Shown: positions 54,082 through 63,538, counted from the first letter of the stretch. The stretch is DNA of 64,000 bases from Vreelandella zhaodongensis (GCF_013415115.1 NZ_JACCDD010000004.1:62001-126000); one strand, 5' to 3'. A program made the numbers and translations. Notes: a model not told the origin generated them from the letters alone.

Positions 54082-57000
54082 ATGCAACCCTTACTACGCA
54101 TCGCGGGCGTCTGGCCCTATCTGATTGCCATTTTCTTAAATGCCTTTGTGGATTTAGGGCATAAAATTGTTATTCAAAACACGATTTTTAAAAGCTACGA
54201 CGGTGAAACCCAGGTGGTACTCACGGCACTGGTCAACGGGCTTATCCTTTTGCCATTTATTTTACTTTTTAGCCCAGCAGGCCATGTGGCAGATAGCTAC
54301 CCCAAAGTGCGTATTCTACGGGTTTCCGCCTGGGCCGCCGTCGCCGTTTCACTGGGCATCACCGCCGCTTACTACCATGGCTGGTTTTGGCTGGCGTTTG
54401 CCATGACGCTGGTGCTGGCGATTCAATCGGCCTTTTACTCCCCCGCCAAATATGGCTTGGTGAAAGGATTGTTTGGCAAACCCCGCTTGGCAGAGGCTAA
54501 TGGGCTTATCCAGGCCGTCACCATTGGTGCCATTTTGGCGGGCACCGTGGCCTTTACCGCCCTGTTCGAAAACTGGATTTTACCCAGCGCCCAAACACCC
54601 GGTGAGCTATTGCGCAGCATTGCCCCGCTGGGCTGGCTGCTGGTATTGAACAGCGTCATCCAAGTGATTGCGCTTTATCGCCTGAAGCTGGATAACGCGC
54701 AGCCCTCGACGACCCCGCTCACCTGGCAGCGCTATATAAAAGGCACCGCACTGAAAGACAACCTGAGCATTCTGGGCCGCCAACCGGTGCTGCGGCTGTC
54801 AATCATCGGCCTTGCGACCTTCTGGTCGGTGGGCCAGGTGCTACTCGCCGCGTTTCCCGCCTATGCCAAAGACGCACTCAACATTGATAACACCTTAGTG
54901 CTGCAAGGGATTCTTGCCGCTAGCGGTATTGGGATTGCGCTGGGTTCATTGCTGGCCAGCAAGCTATCGCGTAACCGCATTGAAACCGGTTTGATTCCAT
55001 TAGGTGCCGTCGGCGTTGCGATTGGTCTGTGGTGCCTGCCACTGCTCACCACCCCCATCAGCCAAGCACTGAACTTTGTGTTGATTGGCATGATGGGCGG
55101 GCTCTTTATTGTACCGCTCAATGCACTGATTCAATTTCACGCGGCAGACCATGAACTAGGCACCGTGCTGGCTGCCAACAACTGGATCCAGAACCTCTCC
55201 ATGCTGAGCTTTCTGGCGCTCACTGCACTGTTCGCCCTGGCAGGTGTGGATAGCCACTACCTGTTGCTGATCGTGGCTACCGTTGCCATGCTGGGCGGTG
55301 GTTACACCATTTTCAAACTGCCCCAAAGCCTGGTGCGCTTTCTCCTCAGCTTCCTGCTGACCCGCCGCTACCGTGTCGATGTGAATGGGCTGGAAAACCT
55401 ACCCGCCCAAGGTGGCGTACTGCTGCTCGGCAACCATATCAGTTGGGTAGACTGGGCCATGGTGCAAATTGCCAGCCCCCGCCCAGTGCGCTTTGTCATG
55501 CTGAAAGATATTTATCAGCGCTGGTACTTACGTTGGTTTTTTAAGGCGCTGGGCTGTATTCCTATCGAACGCGGCACCGGTGCCGATAATGCCTTAGCCG
55601 CCGTTGCCGAACAGCTGAATAACGGTGAAGTGGTATGCCTGTTCCCCGAAGGCGCGATTAGCCGCAACGGCCAGTTAGGCGAGCTACGCCGAGGCTATGA
55701 ACGCGCCTGTAAGCTGGCGAACCCAGAGGTACGTATTGTGCCGTTTTACCTGCGCGGGCTGTGGGGCAGCCAATTTTCTCGCTCGTCAAGCAAACTCAAA
55801 GAGCTGCGTAACGCACCTCTACATCGCTCAGTCGTCGTTGCGTTTGGCAAGCCGCTACCTAAAGACACCCCTGCCGACGTGCTCAAACGGCGCATCTTCG
55901 AACAAGCCACTAACTCGTGGCAACGTGCTATCGATGAACTGCCCTCGCTGCCCGACGCCTGGATTCGTAGCGTGAAACGTAACCTTGGCGCACAAGCACT
56001 CACCGATACCCTTAGCCACCCGCTGACGGCAGGCCAAGCGCTTACCGCCAGCCTGCTTATTGCAAAGCGCATTCATACGCTAACCTCTGGACAAAATGTG
56101 GGCCTACTGCTGCCCAATAGCAGCGTCGGAGTGCTGACCAATATGGCAACCCTTCTGGCTGGAAAAACGCTGGTCAACCTCAACTATCATGTTAACGACA
56201 GTCGTAACGACAGCCCCCATAACACCTTGAACAACACTCTATTGTCTGCGGCACTCACCCAAGCCAACATCGACACCGTGTTTACCTCGCGCCACTTCGT
56301 CGAAAAACTCCAGCAGCAAGGGCTGAACGCCAGCTCACAGCTGGCAAATACTCAGACGATTTACCTGGAAGACCTGCAAGCGGGTATCCGCCCTCTTGAA
56401 CGCGTCAGCGCATGGCTTGCCGTTCGCCTGCTGCCTACGTGGCTGCTTCAACGCCTTTACTGCCGCAGTAAGGATGCCGATGCCACCGCCGCCATTGTGT
56501 TTCCAAGCAAAAACGAAGAACAACCGAAAGGCGTCATGCTGAGCCACCGTAACCTGATGGCCAATATCAAGCAGACCTCTGATGTACTGAATACCCAGCA
56601 TGACGATGTGGTGATGGGCTCGCTGCCCCTGTTTCATGCCTTTGGTCTCACCGTTACCCAACTGCTGCCACTTATCGAAGGCCTGCCGCTGGTCTGCCAT
56701 GCGGATCCAAACGATCCTCCTGGCATTGCCAGTGCTGTCTCCAAGCACAAGGCTACCCTGATGTTTGGCACCTCAGACTTTCTAAAACGCTTGAACCACA
56801 GCTCAAACGTGCATCCACTCATGCTGGAAAGCCTACGAGCTGTAGTGATCAGTGCCGAAAAATTAGATGAACAGGTATGTAGCGACTTCGCTCTAAAATT
56901 CCATAAGCCTATTTATAAAGGCTACGGGGCAACCGAAACCGCTCCAGTGGCATCGGTCAACCTGCCGGATGCGCTGGGCGCTCATTACCAGAAGATACAG

Positions 57001-57273
57001 CAAGGCAGTAAAGCGGGCACCGTGGGCATGCCGCTCCCCGGCACCAGCGTTAAGATCGTTGAGCCGGAAAGCTTTGCGGAACAGCCTACCGGAGAAGCAG
57101 GTATGATTTTGATCAGCGGTCCCCAGGTGATGCAGGGCTACCTAAACGACCCTAAACGCACCGCCGCCGCCATTAAAGAACTCGACGACCAGCGCTGGTT
57201 TGTCACCGGTGACAAAGGGTTTATCGATGAAGATGGCTTTTTGACGCTACTTTTAGGTTCAGAGCGACCATAA
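54082..57273 (+). CDS. aas: LplT-PlsC-Aas fusion, C-terminally truncated
   Basis: A 1063-aa protein joining three functions of lysophospholipid repair: an MFS flippase like LplT (residues 1-420), a PlsC-type acyltransferase (about 430-640; HISWVDWAMV for H-x4-D, and FPEGAISRNG), and an AMP-binding acyl-ACP synthetase domain (about 660-1063; FPSKNEEQPKGVMLSHRN, YGATETAP, TGDKGFIDEDGF). In E. coli, LplT and Aas are separate. The protein ends abruptly after GDKGFIDEDGFLT with LLLGSERP and a stop; about 115 residues of the C-terminal subdomain, including the catalytic lysine, are missing compared with E. coli Aas. The ligase step is thus probably dead. Confidence 0.88.
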   Translation: MQPLLRIAGVWPYLIAIFLNAFVDLGHKIVIQNTIFKSYDGETQVVLTALVNGLILLPFILLFSPAGHVADSYPKVRILRVSAWAAVAVSLGITAAYYHGWFWLAFAMTLVLAIQSAFYSPAKYGLVKGLFGKPRLAEANGLIQAVTIGAILAGTVAFTALFENWILPSAQTPGELLRSIAPLGWLLVLNSVIQVIALYRLKLDNAQPSTTPLTWQRYIKGTALKDNLSILGRQPVLRLSIIGLATFWSVGQVLLAAFPAYAKDALNIDNTLVLQGILAASGIGIALGSLLASKLSRNRIETGLIPLGAVGVAIGLWCLPLLTTPISQALNFVLIGMMGGLFIVPLNALIQFHAADHELGTVLAANNWIQNLSMLSFLALTALFALAGVDSHYLLLIVATVAMLGGGYTIFKLPQSLVRFLLSFLLTRRYRVDVNGLENLPAQGGVLLLGNHISWVDWAMVQIASPRPVRFVMLKDIYQRWYLRWFFKALGCIPIERGTGADNALAAVAEQLNNGEVVCLFPEGAISRNGQLGELRRGYERACKLANPEVRIVPFYLRGLWGSQFSRSSSKLKELRNAPLHRSVVVAFGKPLPKDTPADVLKRRIFEQATNSWQRAIDELPSLPDAWIRSVKRNLGAQALTDTLSHPLTAGQALTASLLIAKRIHTLTSGQNVGLLLPNSSVGVLTNMATLLAGKTLVNLNYHVNDSRNDSPHNTLNNTLLSAALTQANIDTVFTSRHFVEKLQQQGLNASSQLANTQTIYLEDLQAGIRPLERVSAWLAVRLLPTWLLQRLYCRSKDADATAAIVFPSKNEEQPKGVMLSHRNLMANIKQTSDVLNTQHDDVVMGSLPLFHAFGLTVTQLLPLIEGLPLVCHADPNDPPGIASAVSKHKATLMFGTSDFLKRLNHSSNVHPLMLESLRAVVISAEKLDEQVCSDFALKFHKPIYKGYGATETAPVASVNLPDALGAHYQKIQQGSKAGTVGMPLPGTSVKIVEPESFAEQPTGEAGMILISGPQVMQGYLNDPKRTAAAIKELDDQRWFVTGDKGFIDEDGFLTLLLGSERP

Positions 57274-57301
57274 GATTGAGAATGGCATTTTGGGAATTCA
57301 A

Positions 57302-58627
57302 CTACCGCTCTCCTAGTGAATTCTGTATCGCCTCTACTATCGGGGCAAAGAAGTAGCTAATAATTCTTCTATCATCGGTTATCGCGTCAACTTTCGCGGT
57401 CATACCAGGACGCAAATATAGATGCTCAGAACCCACCTCAAGATAGTTTTTTTCAGGCTGAATTCTGACAACGTAATGCCACTTTCCCTCTTTGGTCTCG
57501 GAAGAGTCTGCCGCAATATCAGAAACCACGCCCGATATAAAGCCAAACCTTTCTGATGGATAAGCAGAGAGCCGAATATTAGCTTGCTGACCAACTTTCA
57601 TGAAACCTATATCCTGGTTTGAAAATGCCCCCTCAACTTCCACTTCAATCCCCATTGGCACAATACGAAGCAGTTCCGCCCCTGCTTCTGCCACACCGCC
57701 TACTGTAAAAACGTTAAGCTGATCAACAACACCAGACGCGGGCGCCTCAAGCGTTGCAGCTTCCACCCGGCGAGTTGCAGCACGCCTTTTTTCAGCGAGC
57801 GTGGCAAGGCGTGAATCAACCTCCGCTCGCCTATCAAGCAGAGAACTGCGAAGATCACTCTTAACTCGACGGCGCTCACTTTCCAATGCCATGCGCTCGG
57901 CTGATTTTTGATCTAGTTCGCTTCGATAAACGCTACGTTCGCTTTCCAGCCTGGTGAAACCTTCTTGTACATCAAGGAGATCAGATTGGCTGGTTGCTCC
58001 TCGTTGCACTAGCTGTTCAATGGCCTGTAAACGCTCTGATTGAATGTCGAGCACCGCATTAATCCGAGCAATATTCGCCGCAGTGACAGCTTCCGAACGC
58101 CGATTAGTTTCTTCACGGGCATCGATCTGTTCTAGTGATGTCAATAGATCATTCACTTCAGCCAACAATAATTTGTATTGCTCTTCCGCGAACACATGTT
58201 CAGCCAAATCGCGAGGAAGATTGAACCCAGCAAGCGTCTGATCGATAAAATCAGGTGTAGCTGGATCCCTATCAATAGCATCTACCATCGCATCAATTCG
58301 CGCCATCTCGATACGAAGCCTATCCTGCTCCGCCTGAATGGTTCCCAGCTCGGTCAAAGACTCTGTAGGATCCAACTCTATTAGCACATCGCCCTTCTCA
58401 ACAGAATCTCCATTTTTAATGTGAATAGCTGTAATTCGCCCAGGGAACTCAGGCTGAACAACCTGAACTCGGCTGATGGGAAGCACACGCCCTTCGCCCT
58501 TAGCAACTACTTCAATCTTCAGTACAACTGAAAGCACGAGAATAATGGCAAAGACGGCGAGGGTAAAAAAAATCGTTCCATGCAGTGTCGGTGACCGGAT
58601 ATGCATAGGTTCAGGGTAATGAGTCAC
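57302..58627 (-). CDS. HlyD-like type I secretion adaptor
   Basis: A 441-aa membrane fusion protein linking an ABC exporter to the outer-membrane channel. One N-terminal membrane helix (residues about 18-40), a lipoyl-type half (VVAKGEGRVLPISRVQVVQP, then VSVEKGDVLIELD-like sequence, here DSVEKGDVLIELD), a long coiled coil (about 85-285) and the matching second lipoyl half plus beta barrel (about 290-420). Last gene of the leftward operon; its ATG overlaps the ABC stop (ATGA). No outer-membrane TolC-like gene lies in the window, so a shared TolC is expected. Confidence 0.9.
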   Translation of the reverse strand: MTHYPEPMHIRSPTLHGTIFFTLAVFAIILVLSVVLKIEVVAKGEGRVLPISRVQVVQPEFPGRITAIHIKNGDSVEKGDVLIELDPTESLTELGTIQAEQDRLRIEMARIDAMVDAIDRDPATPDFIDQTLAGFNLPRDLAEHVFAEEQYKLLLAEVNDLLTSLEQIDAREETNRRSEAVTAANIARINAVLDIQSERLQAIEQLVQRGATSQSDLLDVQEGFTRLESERSVYRSELDQKSAERMALESERRRVKSDLRSSLLDRRAEVDSRLATLAEKRRAATRRVEAATLEAPASGVVDQLNVFTVGGVAEAGAELLRIVPMGIEVEVEGAFSNQDIGFMKVGQQANIRLSAYPSERFGFISGVVSDIAADSSETKEGKWHYVVRIQPEKNYLEVGSEHLYLRPGMTAKVDAITDDRRIISYFFAPIVEAIQNSLGER

Positions 58628-60291
58628 GATAAAGCCTCAAAATCAACAATCTGGTCAGGCGCTTCGAAGATGCTTGGATTGTGCGTGATTATAATCAGCG
58701 TTGTTTCATGCTTGAGCTTATGAAGCTCCGTTGCCATCTGACGCTGAGACTGTGCGTCAAGGGCGCTCGTCGGTTCATCAAGAATAATAACCCTTGGTCT
58801 ACGAACCAAAGATCGCGCTATCGCAACCCGTTGCCTCTGCCCTCCTGACAGTGCAGAACCACGCTCACCAACGTCGGTGTCAAGCCCTTGGGGCAACTGC
58901 GCCACCAATTTATCTGCCGCTGAAATCTGTAATGCTCGGTTAATCTCCTCATCCGAAGCATACTCATCTCCAAAAATGAGGTTGTCTCTTATAGTACCTG
59001 CAAACAGATACGGCTCTTGGGGCACATAAGCAATCTGTGTCCTGACGTCATGCGGCTCATATTGGGCAATATTTTCTCCACCCAAGCGTATTTCACCACC
59101 GTCTGGGACATCAATGCCGGAGGCAAGCCGTCCAAAAGTGGATTTTCCAATCCCAGAAGGACCAACAACCAAGGTCAAGGTATTAGGCTCAGCACAGAAA
59201 TTAAAGTGGCGCAGAACAGCACTCGAAGGAGAGTAATGAAACTCAACGTTACAGAACTCTAAACGCGCCTCAATATTGGTTGGCATTCGAGGTAGCACAC
59301 TAAAAGGCTCCATTGGCGAGTTCACGATATCGCCTAAACGTTGACGCGATACACGCACGTTTTGCCACTCCTCCCATAAGCCTGAAAAGCGCTCGATAGG
59401 TTCGGTCACCTTACCAGCCAAAAGATGGAAGGCAATCAACTGTCCGAGAGTCATGTCACCAGCAAAAACAAACTGTGCGCCAAAATAGATAATGCTAATG
59501 GTGATCGCTTGCTGAATAATAAACAGCAGCTTACTACTCCAAATTTGTAAAAGCCCTACACGATAAGAGGCATTCAGGCTGGTATGCAGCGTTTTATCCA
59601 ACCGCTCTAACACCTTCTTCTCTGCGCTCAGTGCCTTGATTGAATCGATACCAGAAATACTTTCGACCATCTGGTTCTGATGCTGTGCGCCAGCATCAAA
59701 TTCAGCACGCAGGCGGCGGCGCAAAAAGGGGCCAAAACCAAAATAGATCAGAAACTGAACAGGCAAGGCTACCAAAATAATCAGCGTCAGCGGCACCGAC
59801 AAGGTGAACAACACGCCGATGTAGATGAACACAAAGACCACATCTAGCAGTACTCCTGTTGTTGTTCCAACCAAAAAGGCGCGTATTGTGTCCGTTTCGC
59901 CGACACGAGCCATACTTTCACCCACCGACCACTTGCGAAAATGACTAAACGGCAGTTTAAACTGATGGTCAAATATTCTGGCACCCAGCTCGCGGGTGAC
60001 ACGATTAGCAACCAATAACCCCAACAGGTCGGATAGCACCTCAAACCCGAGCTGAAAAAGGCTGACAGCCACAAATATAGCGGCAATCACAAGCAAGGAC
60101 GCTTCCCGCTGAAAAGGCAGAATGCGATCAATGATCACCTGGAAGATGAAAGGCTCAACCAGGCCGATCAAACGCAAACAGATAGCCAGAAAAATCAGCT
60201 CAATATATAACGGTGTAAACTTCCACAGCGTCTTACCGAACCAGGAGAGAGCAATCTCGCCGGATTTGTCATGCGTACGATCCATCATCAT
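58624..60291 (-). CDS. HlyB-like ABC exporter without N-terminal peptidase-like domain
   Basis: A 555-aa type I secretion ABC protein. It starts only a few residues before the WF-x(n)-LYIELIFLAICLRLIGL segment that in HlyB follows the C39-like domain, so the 130-residue substrate-recognition or peptidase domain is absent. Six membrane helices (about 25-300) and a nucleotide-binding domain follow: Walker A GPSGIGKST, signature ALSGGQRQR, Walker B VIILDEPTSALD. Its ATG overlaps the stop of the M16 lipoprotein gene (TGATG). Any cleavage of the substrate must come from other proteins, presumably the M16 pair. Confidence 0.9.
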   Translation of the reverse strand: MMMDRTHDKSGEIALSWFGKTLWKFTPLYIELIFLAICLRLIGLVEPFIFQVIIDRILPFQREASLLVIAAIFVAVSLFQLGFEVLSDLLGLLVANRVTRELGARIFDHQFKLPFSHFRKWSVGESMARVGETDTIRAFLVGTTTGVLLDVVFVFIYIGVLFTLSVPLTLIILVALPVQFLIYFGFGPFLRRRLRAEFDAGAQHQNQMVESISGIDSIKALSAEKKVLERLDKTLHTSLNASYRVGLLQIWSSKLLFIIQQAITISIIYFGAQFVFAGDMTLGQLIAFHLLAGKVTEPIERFSGLWEEWQNVRVSRQRLGDIVNSPMEPFSVLPRMPTNIEARLEFCNVEFHYSPSSAVLRHFNFCAEPNTLTLVVGPSGIGKSTFGRLASGIDVPDGGEIRLGGENIAQYEPHDVRTQIAYVPQEPYLFAGTIRDNLIFGDEYASDEEINRALQISAADKLVAQLPQGLDTDVGERGSALSGGQRQRVAIARSLVRRPRVIILDEPTSALDAQSQRQMATELHKLKHETTLIIITHNPSIFEAPDQIVDFEALS

Positions 60292-61661
60292 CAGCAGCCA
60301 GCGGCTTCACGCGGGGTAATGATCACACACGCTTCAGGCAACGCATCCGCATCGGGTGAGACGGCAATAACAATAAACTCATCTGCGCTGGGGAAGGCGG
60401 TATCTAAACGCTCATTAAGTGACGCCTCTGTTACCGCCTCAAGCTCCTGTTTTAGTGAACGCTCTACCGGATGCTCATCCAAGGCACTTTCCAGAGCGCT
60501 GTTGGCCTGCACCATCACCCGATCGGCCACCTCCGAGAAGTGTGATGCCAAGGGCGCTTTATGGTCAGCCAAATCGCCTTCCAGTCCGTTTTGCCGGAAA
60601 TTGGCGTACGCCTCACGAACCACCGCTTCGGCCTCTGCCATTTGGTTGGTATCCACCTCTCCGGCCATGAAGAGAATCCGGTGTTCGCGCGTATAATTAT
60701 TCACCCCCGCGCCAAAACCATAGCTGGCACGAAGTTGCGTGCGCACGGCATCAAAGAGAACGCTTTGGTCATCGCTACCCAGGGCATGCGTCAGCAGCAA
60801 GTCTTCAACTTCGCCGCCATCTCGGGTTGGTGGTAGCGGCGCAATAAACGCCAGCGTTGACACTTCCGCTTGTGGCATGTGGAGCAGAATTCGGCGGGGT
60901 GTGAAATCAGGCGAGACGTTTCGTTTCACCTCACGCCCCTGTTCCGGCAACCCTGCCAATAGCGTATCCAAGGCTTCCCCTGCTGAACGGGCATCGATAT
61001 CACCCGCCACGGCAACGGCTTCCGGGGAGCGCGTAAAGGTCTCAGCATGCCAGGCAGTAATATCGTCGCGAGTAAGTTCATCCAGTGGATTCAGGTCATA
61101 CAGAGATAATGCATTACGCAAGGGGTGCTCACCAAACACCGCCCAACGGATGGCCTCAAACCCGGCAGCGCCTGGCTGTGCACGCTCCTCCCTCACGCCC
61201 TGAGTAATGCCATCACTGATCCGGTCCAACCATGATTGCCCTAGCAAGGGGGCGCGCAAGTGGGCGTTGGCAATCTCGACGACCTCGTTGATGTCATCGC
61301 GTTCAAAGACCAGCTCACCCACAATATGATCATTTGCGCTACCATATAAACCGCCTTCAGTGTTCAGATCAGCCAGCTGTTCTGCTGCCTCTCCTTCTGG
61401 GTAACCCTCGGCACCTCCAGCAAGAATCATTTCTGCTCCTACCAGCGCTGCGGCGGGATTGGTATTCTCACGGTATGCCCAGTCCGTCGGCCAGGCAGCC
61501 TGAACAGCCACATCGTCACTGTCAGGCATAGCAAGCAAGGTAAACTCAATGCCCTCCGGGCTGACTTCGTTACTGGCGGAAGGGGTACTCCCATTGGTTT
61601 CTTCTGCAGAACAGGCAGCCAAGCTGATAACCATGGCCGTCAGTGGTATCAATCGAATCAT
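60291..61661 (-). CDS. M16-family peptidase-like lipoprotein (no zinc site)
   Basis: A 456-aa M16B protein with a lipoprotein signal (VISLAAC, Cys17; Ser at +2 predicts outer-membrane sorting). The zinc motif H-x-x-E-H is missing. It keeps the R/Y pair of the partner subunit (Arg311 and Tyr314 in QLRASYGFG), the arrangement known for heterodimeric M16B peptidases in which one subunit holds zinc and the other the R/Y pair. Overlaps both neighbours by 1-4 nt. It should form a periplasm-facing heterodimer with the next upstream gene product. Confidence 0.85.
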   Translation of the reverse strand: MIRLIPLTAMVISLAACSAEETNGSTPSASNEVSPEGIEFTLLAMPDSDDVAVQAAWPTDWAYRENTNPAAALVGAEMILAGGAEGYPEGEAAEQLADLNTEGGLYGSANDHIVGELVFERDDINEVVEIANAHLRAPLLGQSWLDRISDGITQGVREERAQPGAAGFEAIRWAVFGEHPLRNALSLYDLNPLDELTRDDITAWHAETFTRSPEAVAVAGDIDARSAGEALDTLLAGLPEQGREVKRNVSPDFTPRRILLHMPQAEVSTLAFIAPLPPTRDGGEVEDLLLTHALGSDDQSVLFDAVRTQLRASYGFGAGVNNYTREHRILFMAGEVDTNQMAEAEAVVREAYANFRQNGLEGDLADHKAPLASHFSEVADRVMVQANSALESALDEHPVERSLKQELEAVTEASLNERLDTAFPSADEFIVIAVSPDADALPEACVIITPREAAGC

Positions 61662-62965
61662 TCAAACCTCTCCTTGGGGCCGATAAACGCAACGGCCGTT
61701 CGTCCGTTTCCGGCGATGGTATTTAAAAGGGTGTTGATCCTTTGATGTGAAAGCTGTTGTTCCAGGCGCTTCACATCAGAAAGTGGCAAGGGTTGCCGCA
61801 GTGCCGCGACCCTCTCCAGGGTGTAATCTGCCATCCAGCGGGCGGCGTCATCGTCGTCCTCCCAGTCAGGCCAGAAGTCCTCAAAACGGTTTAAAACCCG
61901 CTGATAGGTTTCATCGGGAATGCCCGTATCAGAAATCTCAGCCAGCGTATCCCTGAAAGCTTTTTGCACAGCCCTCAGGGATACGCCCCTGTCAGGGGCT
62001 GCCCTAAATCTAAGCTCGATGTGACGCTCGTCAAGGGGCCAGGCCTGCACATCAAAGCCACGTGCAATGGCATTATCAAAACGCAACGGCCCGGCAAGCC
62101 CCCCGGCTAGGTTGGTGTTGAGAATATCCGCGAGCAGCAAGGCATGTGCTTCCAGCAGGTCAAAGGGGATAGACTCAGGCAGCGCCGCCACGTGCCGCAG
62201 AATGACTCGCGCAGAGGCCTCTTTCTCCGGGTAACGCAGCAGGGTATCGGCAGGTTTAGCCAGCTCGAACGTTGGAGGCTGGCTTTCGGCGTCAGCGCTT
62301 TGTTTCGCGGGCCAATCGACAGTCTTCAGCGCTCGACTAACTTCCCGCTCAGTCACACCACCAGTGACCACCAGGGTGGCATTTTCTGGACGGTGGGTAG
62401 CGGCATGCAACGCACGGGCGTCATCGTAGCTGAACCCACGGATGTCATCTGGCGTGCCCAGCACTGAAGAGGCAATGTTATTTCCCGCATAGAGAAATGC
62501 ACTCATCGCCTCCGCCGCTTGTGCATCTGGCTTATCAACCATATGAGCTTCATATTCGCGCAAAATGATCTCCCGCTCTTCGGCAGCAAACTTAGCTGGA
62601 ACTTCAAGAGGCTCAAAAAGACCTGAAAGGGTTTGCAGTAAATCGTCCAGTTCGTCGGGCTTACCGGACAGCCAATAACCGACTGCATAGGGGTTAGTCC
62701 AGGCATTGGAATGCCTGTTTGCGCTGCGTTGTTTGGCACCCACCGTGTTTAACCAGGCAAGATGCTCGACATAGTGTGCAAGTCCGGAAGCTAGACTTCG
62801 GTGCCCGAAAACGACATGAGCATAAACCTCACTTGCCTCAGCACTCTGGACATAAACGTGGTGATCCTGACTCTCGAAAAAAACATTAACAAGCCAAAAT
62901 AGGGGCAGAGCGACAATGGCGATTAACCACCATCCCGAAAACCGTATCAACGCTTTAACAGTCAT
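61658..62965 (-). CDS. M16-family zinc peptidase, membrane-anchored
   Basis: A 435-aa M16B peptidase with an N-terminal membrane anchor (residues 10-30) that places the enzyme in the periplasm. The inverted zinc motif is HYVEH (His64, Glu67, His68) in ASGLAHYVEHLAWLN, and the third ligand is probably a Glu in REIILREYE (132-139). It lacks the R/Y pair, which its downstream partner has. The start overlaps the stop of the small membrane protein gene (TAATG). Likely task: to cut the glycine-rich peptide or its leader during export; this is an inference from the operon. Confidence 0.88.
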   Translation of the reverse strand: MTVKALIRFSGWWLIAIVALPLFWLVNVFFESQDHHVYVQSAEASEVYAHVVFGHRSLASGLAHYVEHLAWLNTVGAKQRSANRHSNAWTNPYAVGYWLSGKPDELDDLLQTLSGLFEPLEVPAKFAAEEREIILREYEAHMVDKPDAQAAEAMSAFLYAGNNIASSVLGTPDDIRGFSYDDARALHAATHRPENATLVVTGGVTEREVSRALKTVDWPAKQSADAESQPPTFELAKPADTLLRYPEKEASARVILRHVAALPESIPFDLLEAHALLLADILNTNLAGGLAGPLRFDNAIARGFDVQAWPLDERHIELRFRAAPDRGVSLRAVQKAFRDTLAEISDTGIPDETYQRVLNRFEDFWPDWEDDDDAARWMADYTLERVAALRQPLPLSDVKRLEQQLSHQRINTLLNTIAGNGRTAVAFIGPKERFE

Positions 62966-63153
62966 TATAAATCAAACTTATTTTTTAACGCCCTCCCTAT
63001 AAAACCAAGAGCCTCATATAAAAAGAAGGCTGTTAAAAAAACCGTCAAATACTTGACATAAAAAAAACCCTCACCATCTAAAAAGTCAAAAAAAATTGTT
63101 ATTAACACAACCACAGCTGCAGTTTTTAACCCACCTTTTATTCTTCTATACAT
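62965..63153 (-). CDS. Small membrane protein 2 (62 aa), immunity candidate
   Basis: A 62-aa protein with two hydrophobic stretches (about 12-25 and 35-54) and a basic N- and C-terminus. It aligns without gaps to the 58-aa protein at 63280: both have K-G-x-K-x-A, then FDF-x-D near residue 22, FL-x5-YE near 40 and a final lysine-rich helix. A GGAAG site precedes the ATG. The nucleotide composition is clearly more AT-rich than the host genes. Not recognised as a known family; small membrane proteins beside an exported peptide are often immunity factors. Confidence 0.75.
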   Translation of the reverse strand: MYRRIKGGLKTAAVVVLITIFFDFLDGEGFFYVKYLTVFLTAFFLYEALGFIGRALKNKFDL

Positions 63154-63279
63154 TTAACTTCCAGATAAGTTTACAAAATCACCAATCATGAACTTACCAC
63201 CAAAACTAAAACTGGGCTAACATATCAACCTACCATACAGGTCCATAATTTAAAAATTCAAAACAGCCAGCATGCTCCG

Positions 63280-63456
63280 TTATTTTTTTGATTTTTTTTC
63301 AAGAAATACAAAAAACTCATACGCCAAAATTGTAGCTAGAAATAACGATATAGAACGGATAATACTAACCCCTCCTTCATCCCCAAAGTCAAAAATCATA
63401 GACATAACTGTAAGCGTGACTGCAAGCTTTACACCCTTTTCACTAACCTTCCACAT
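63280..63456 (-). CDS. Small membrane protein 1 (58 aa), immunity candidate
   Basis: A 58-aa protein starting at ATG 63456 after GGAGGCTTT (a longer frame to 63489 has no site). Two hydrophobic stretches flank the acidic turn FDFGDEGG. It is a paralogue of the 62-aa protein downstream: GVK-x-A, FDF-x-D, FLATILAYEFFVF against FLTAFFLYEALGF. Same AT-rich composition. Function unknown; see the neighbour for the immunity hypothesis. Confidence 0.73.
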   Translation of the reverse strand: MWKVSEKGVKLAVTLTVMSMIFDFGDEGGVSIIRSISLFLATILAYEFFVFLEKKSKK

Positions 63457-63473
63457 AAAGCCTCCACAAGTGT

Positions 63474-63498
63474 GGAAGGAGGTTATCACCCTCCCTCC
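63474..63498 (-). promoter_or_regulatory. Hairpin between precursor and small membrane protein genes
   Basis: GGAGGGAGG/CCTCCTTCC (8 of 9 paired, leftward) with a 7-nt loop, followed by a small stem over the next ribosome site. Without a T-run it may lower expression of downstream genes relative to the peptide gene, as is common in bacteriocin operons. Confidence 0.4.
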
Positions 63499-63538
63499 AT
63501 CACTTTTGCTGAGAATTTAAATTAAGTTTATACTGAAA

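Noticed and set aside
63272..63520. Rightward 82-codon frame opposite the small membrane protein gene
   Set aside because: It is antisense to a frame with a strong ribosome site and a paralogue next door, and has no ribosome site of its own.
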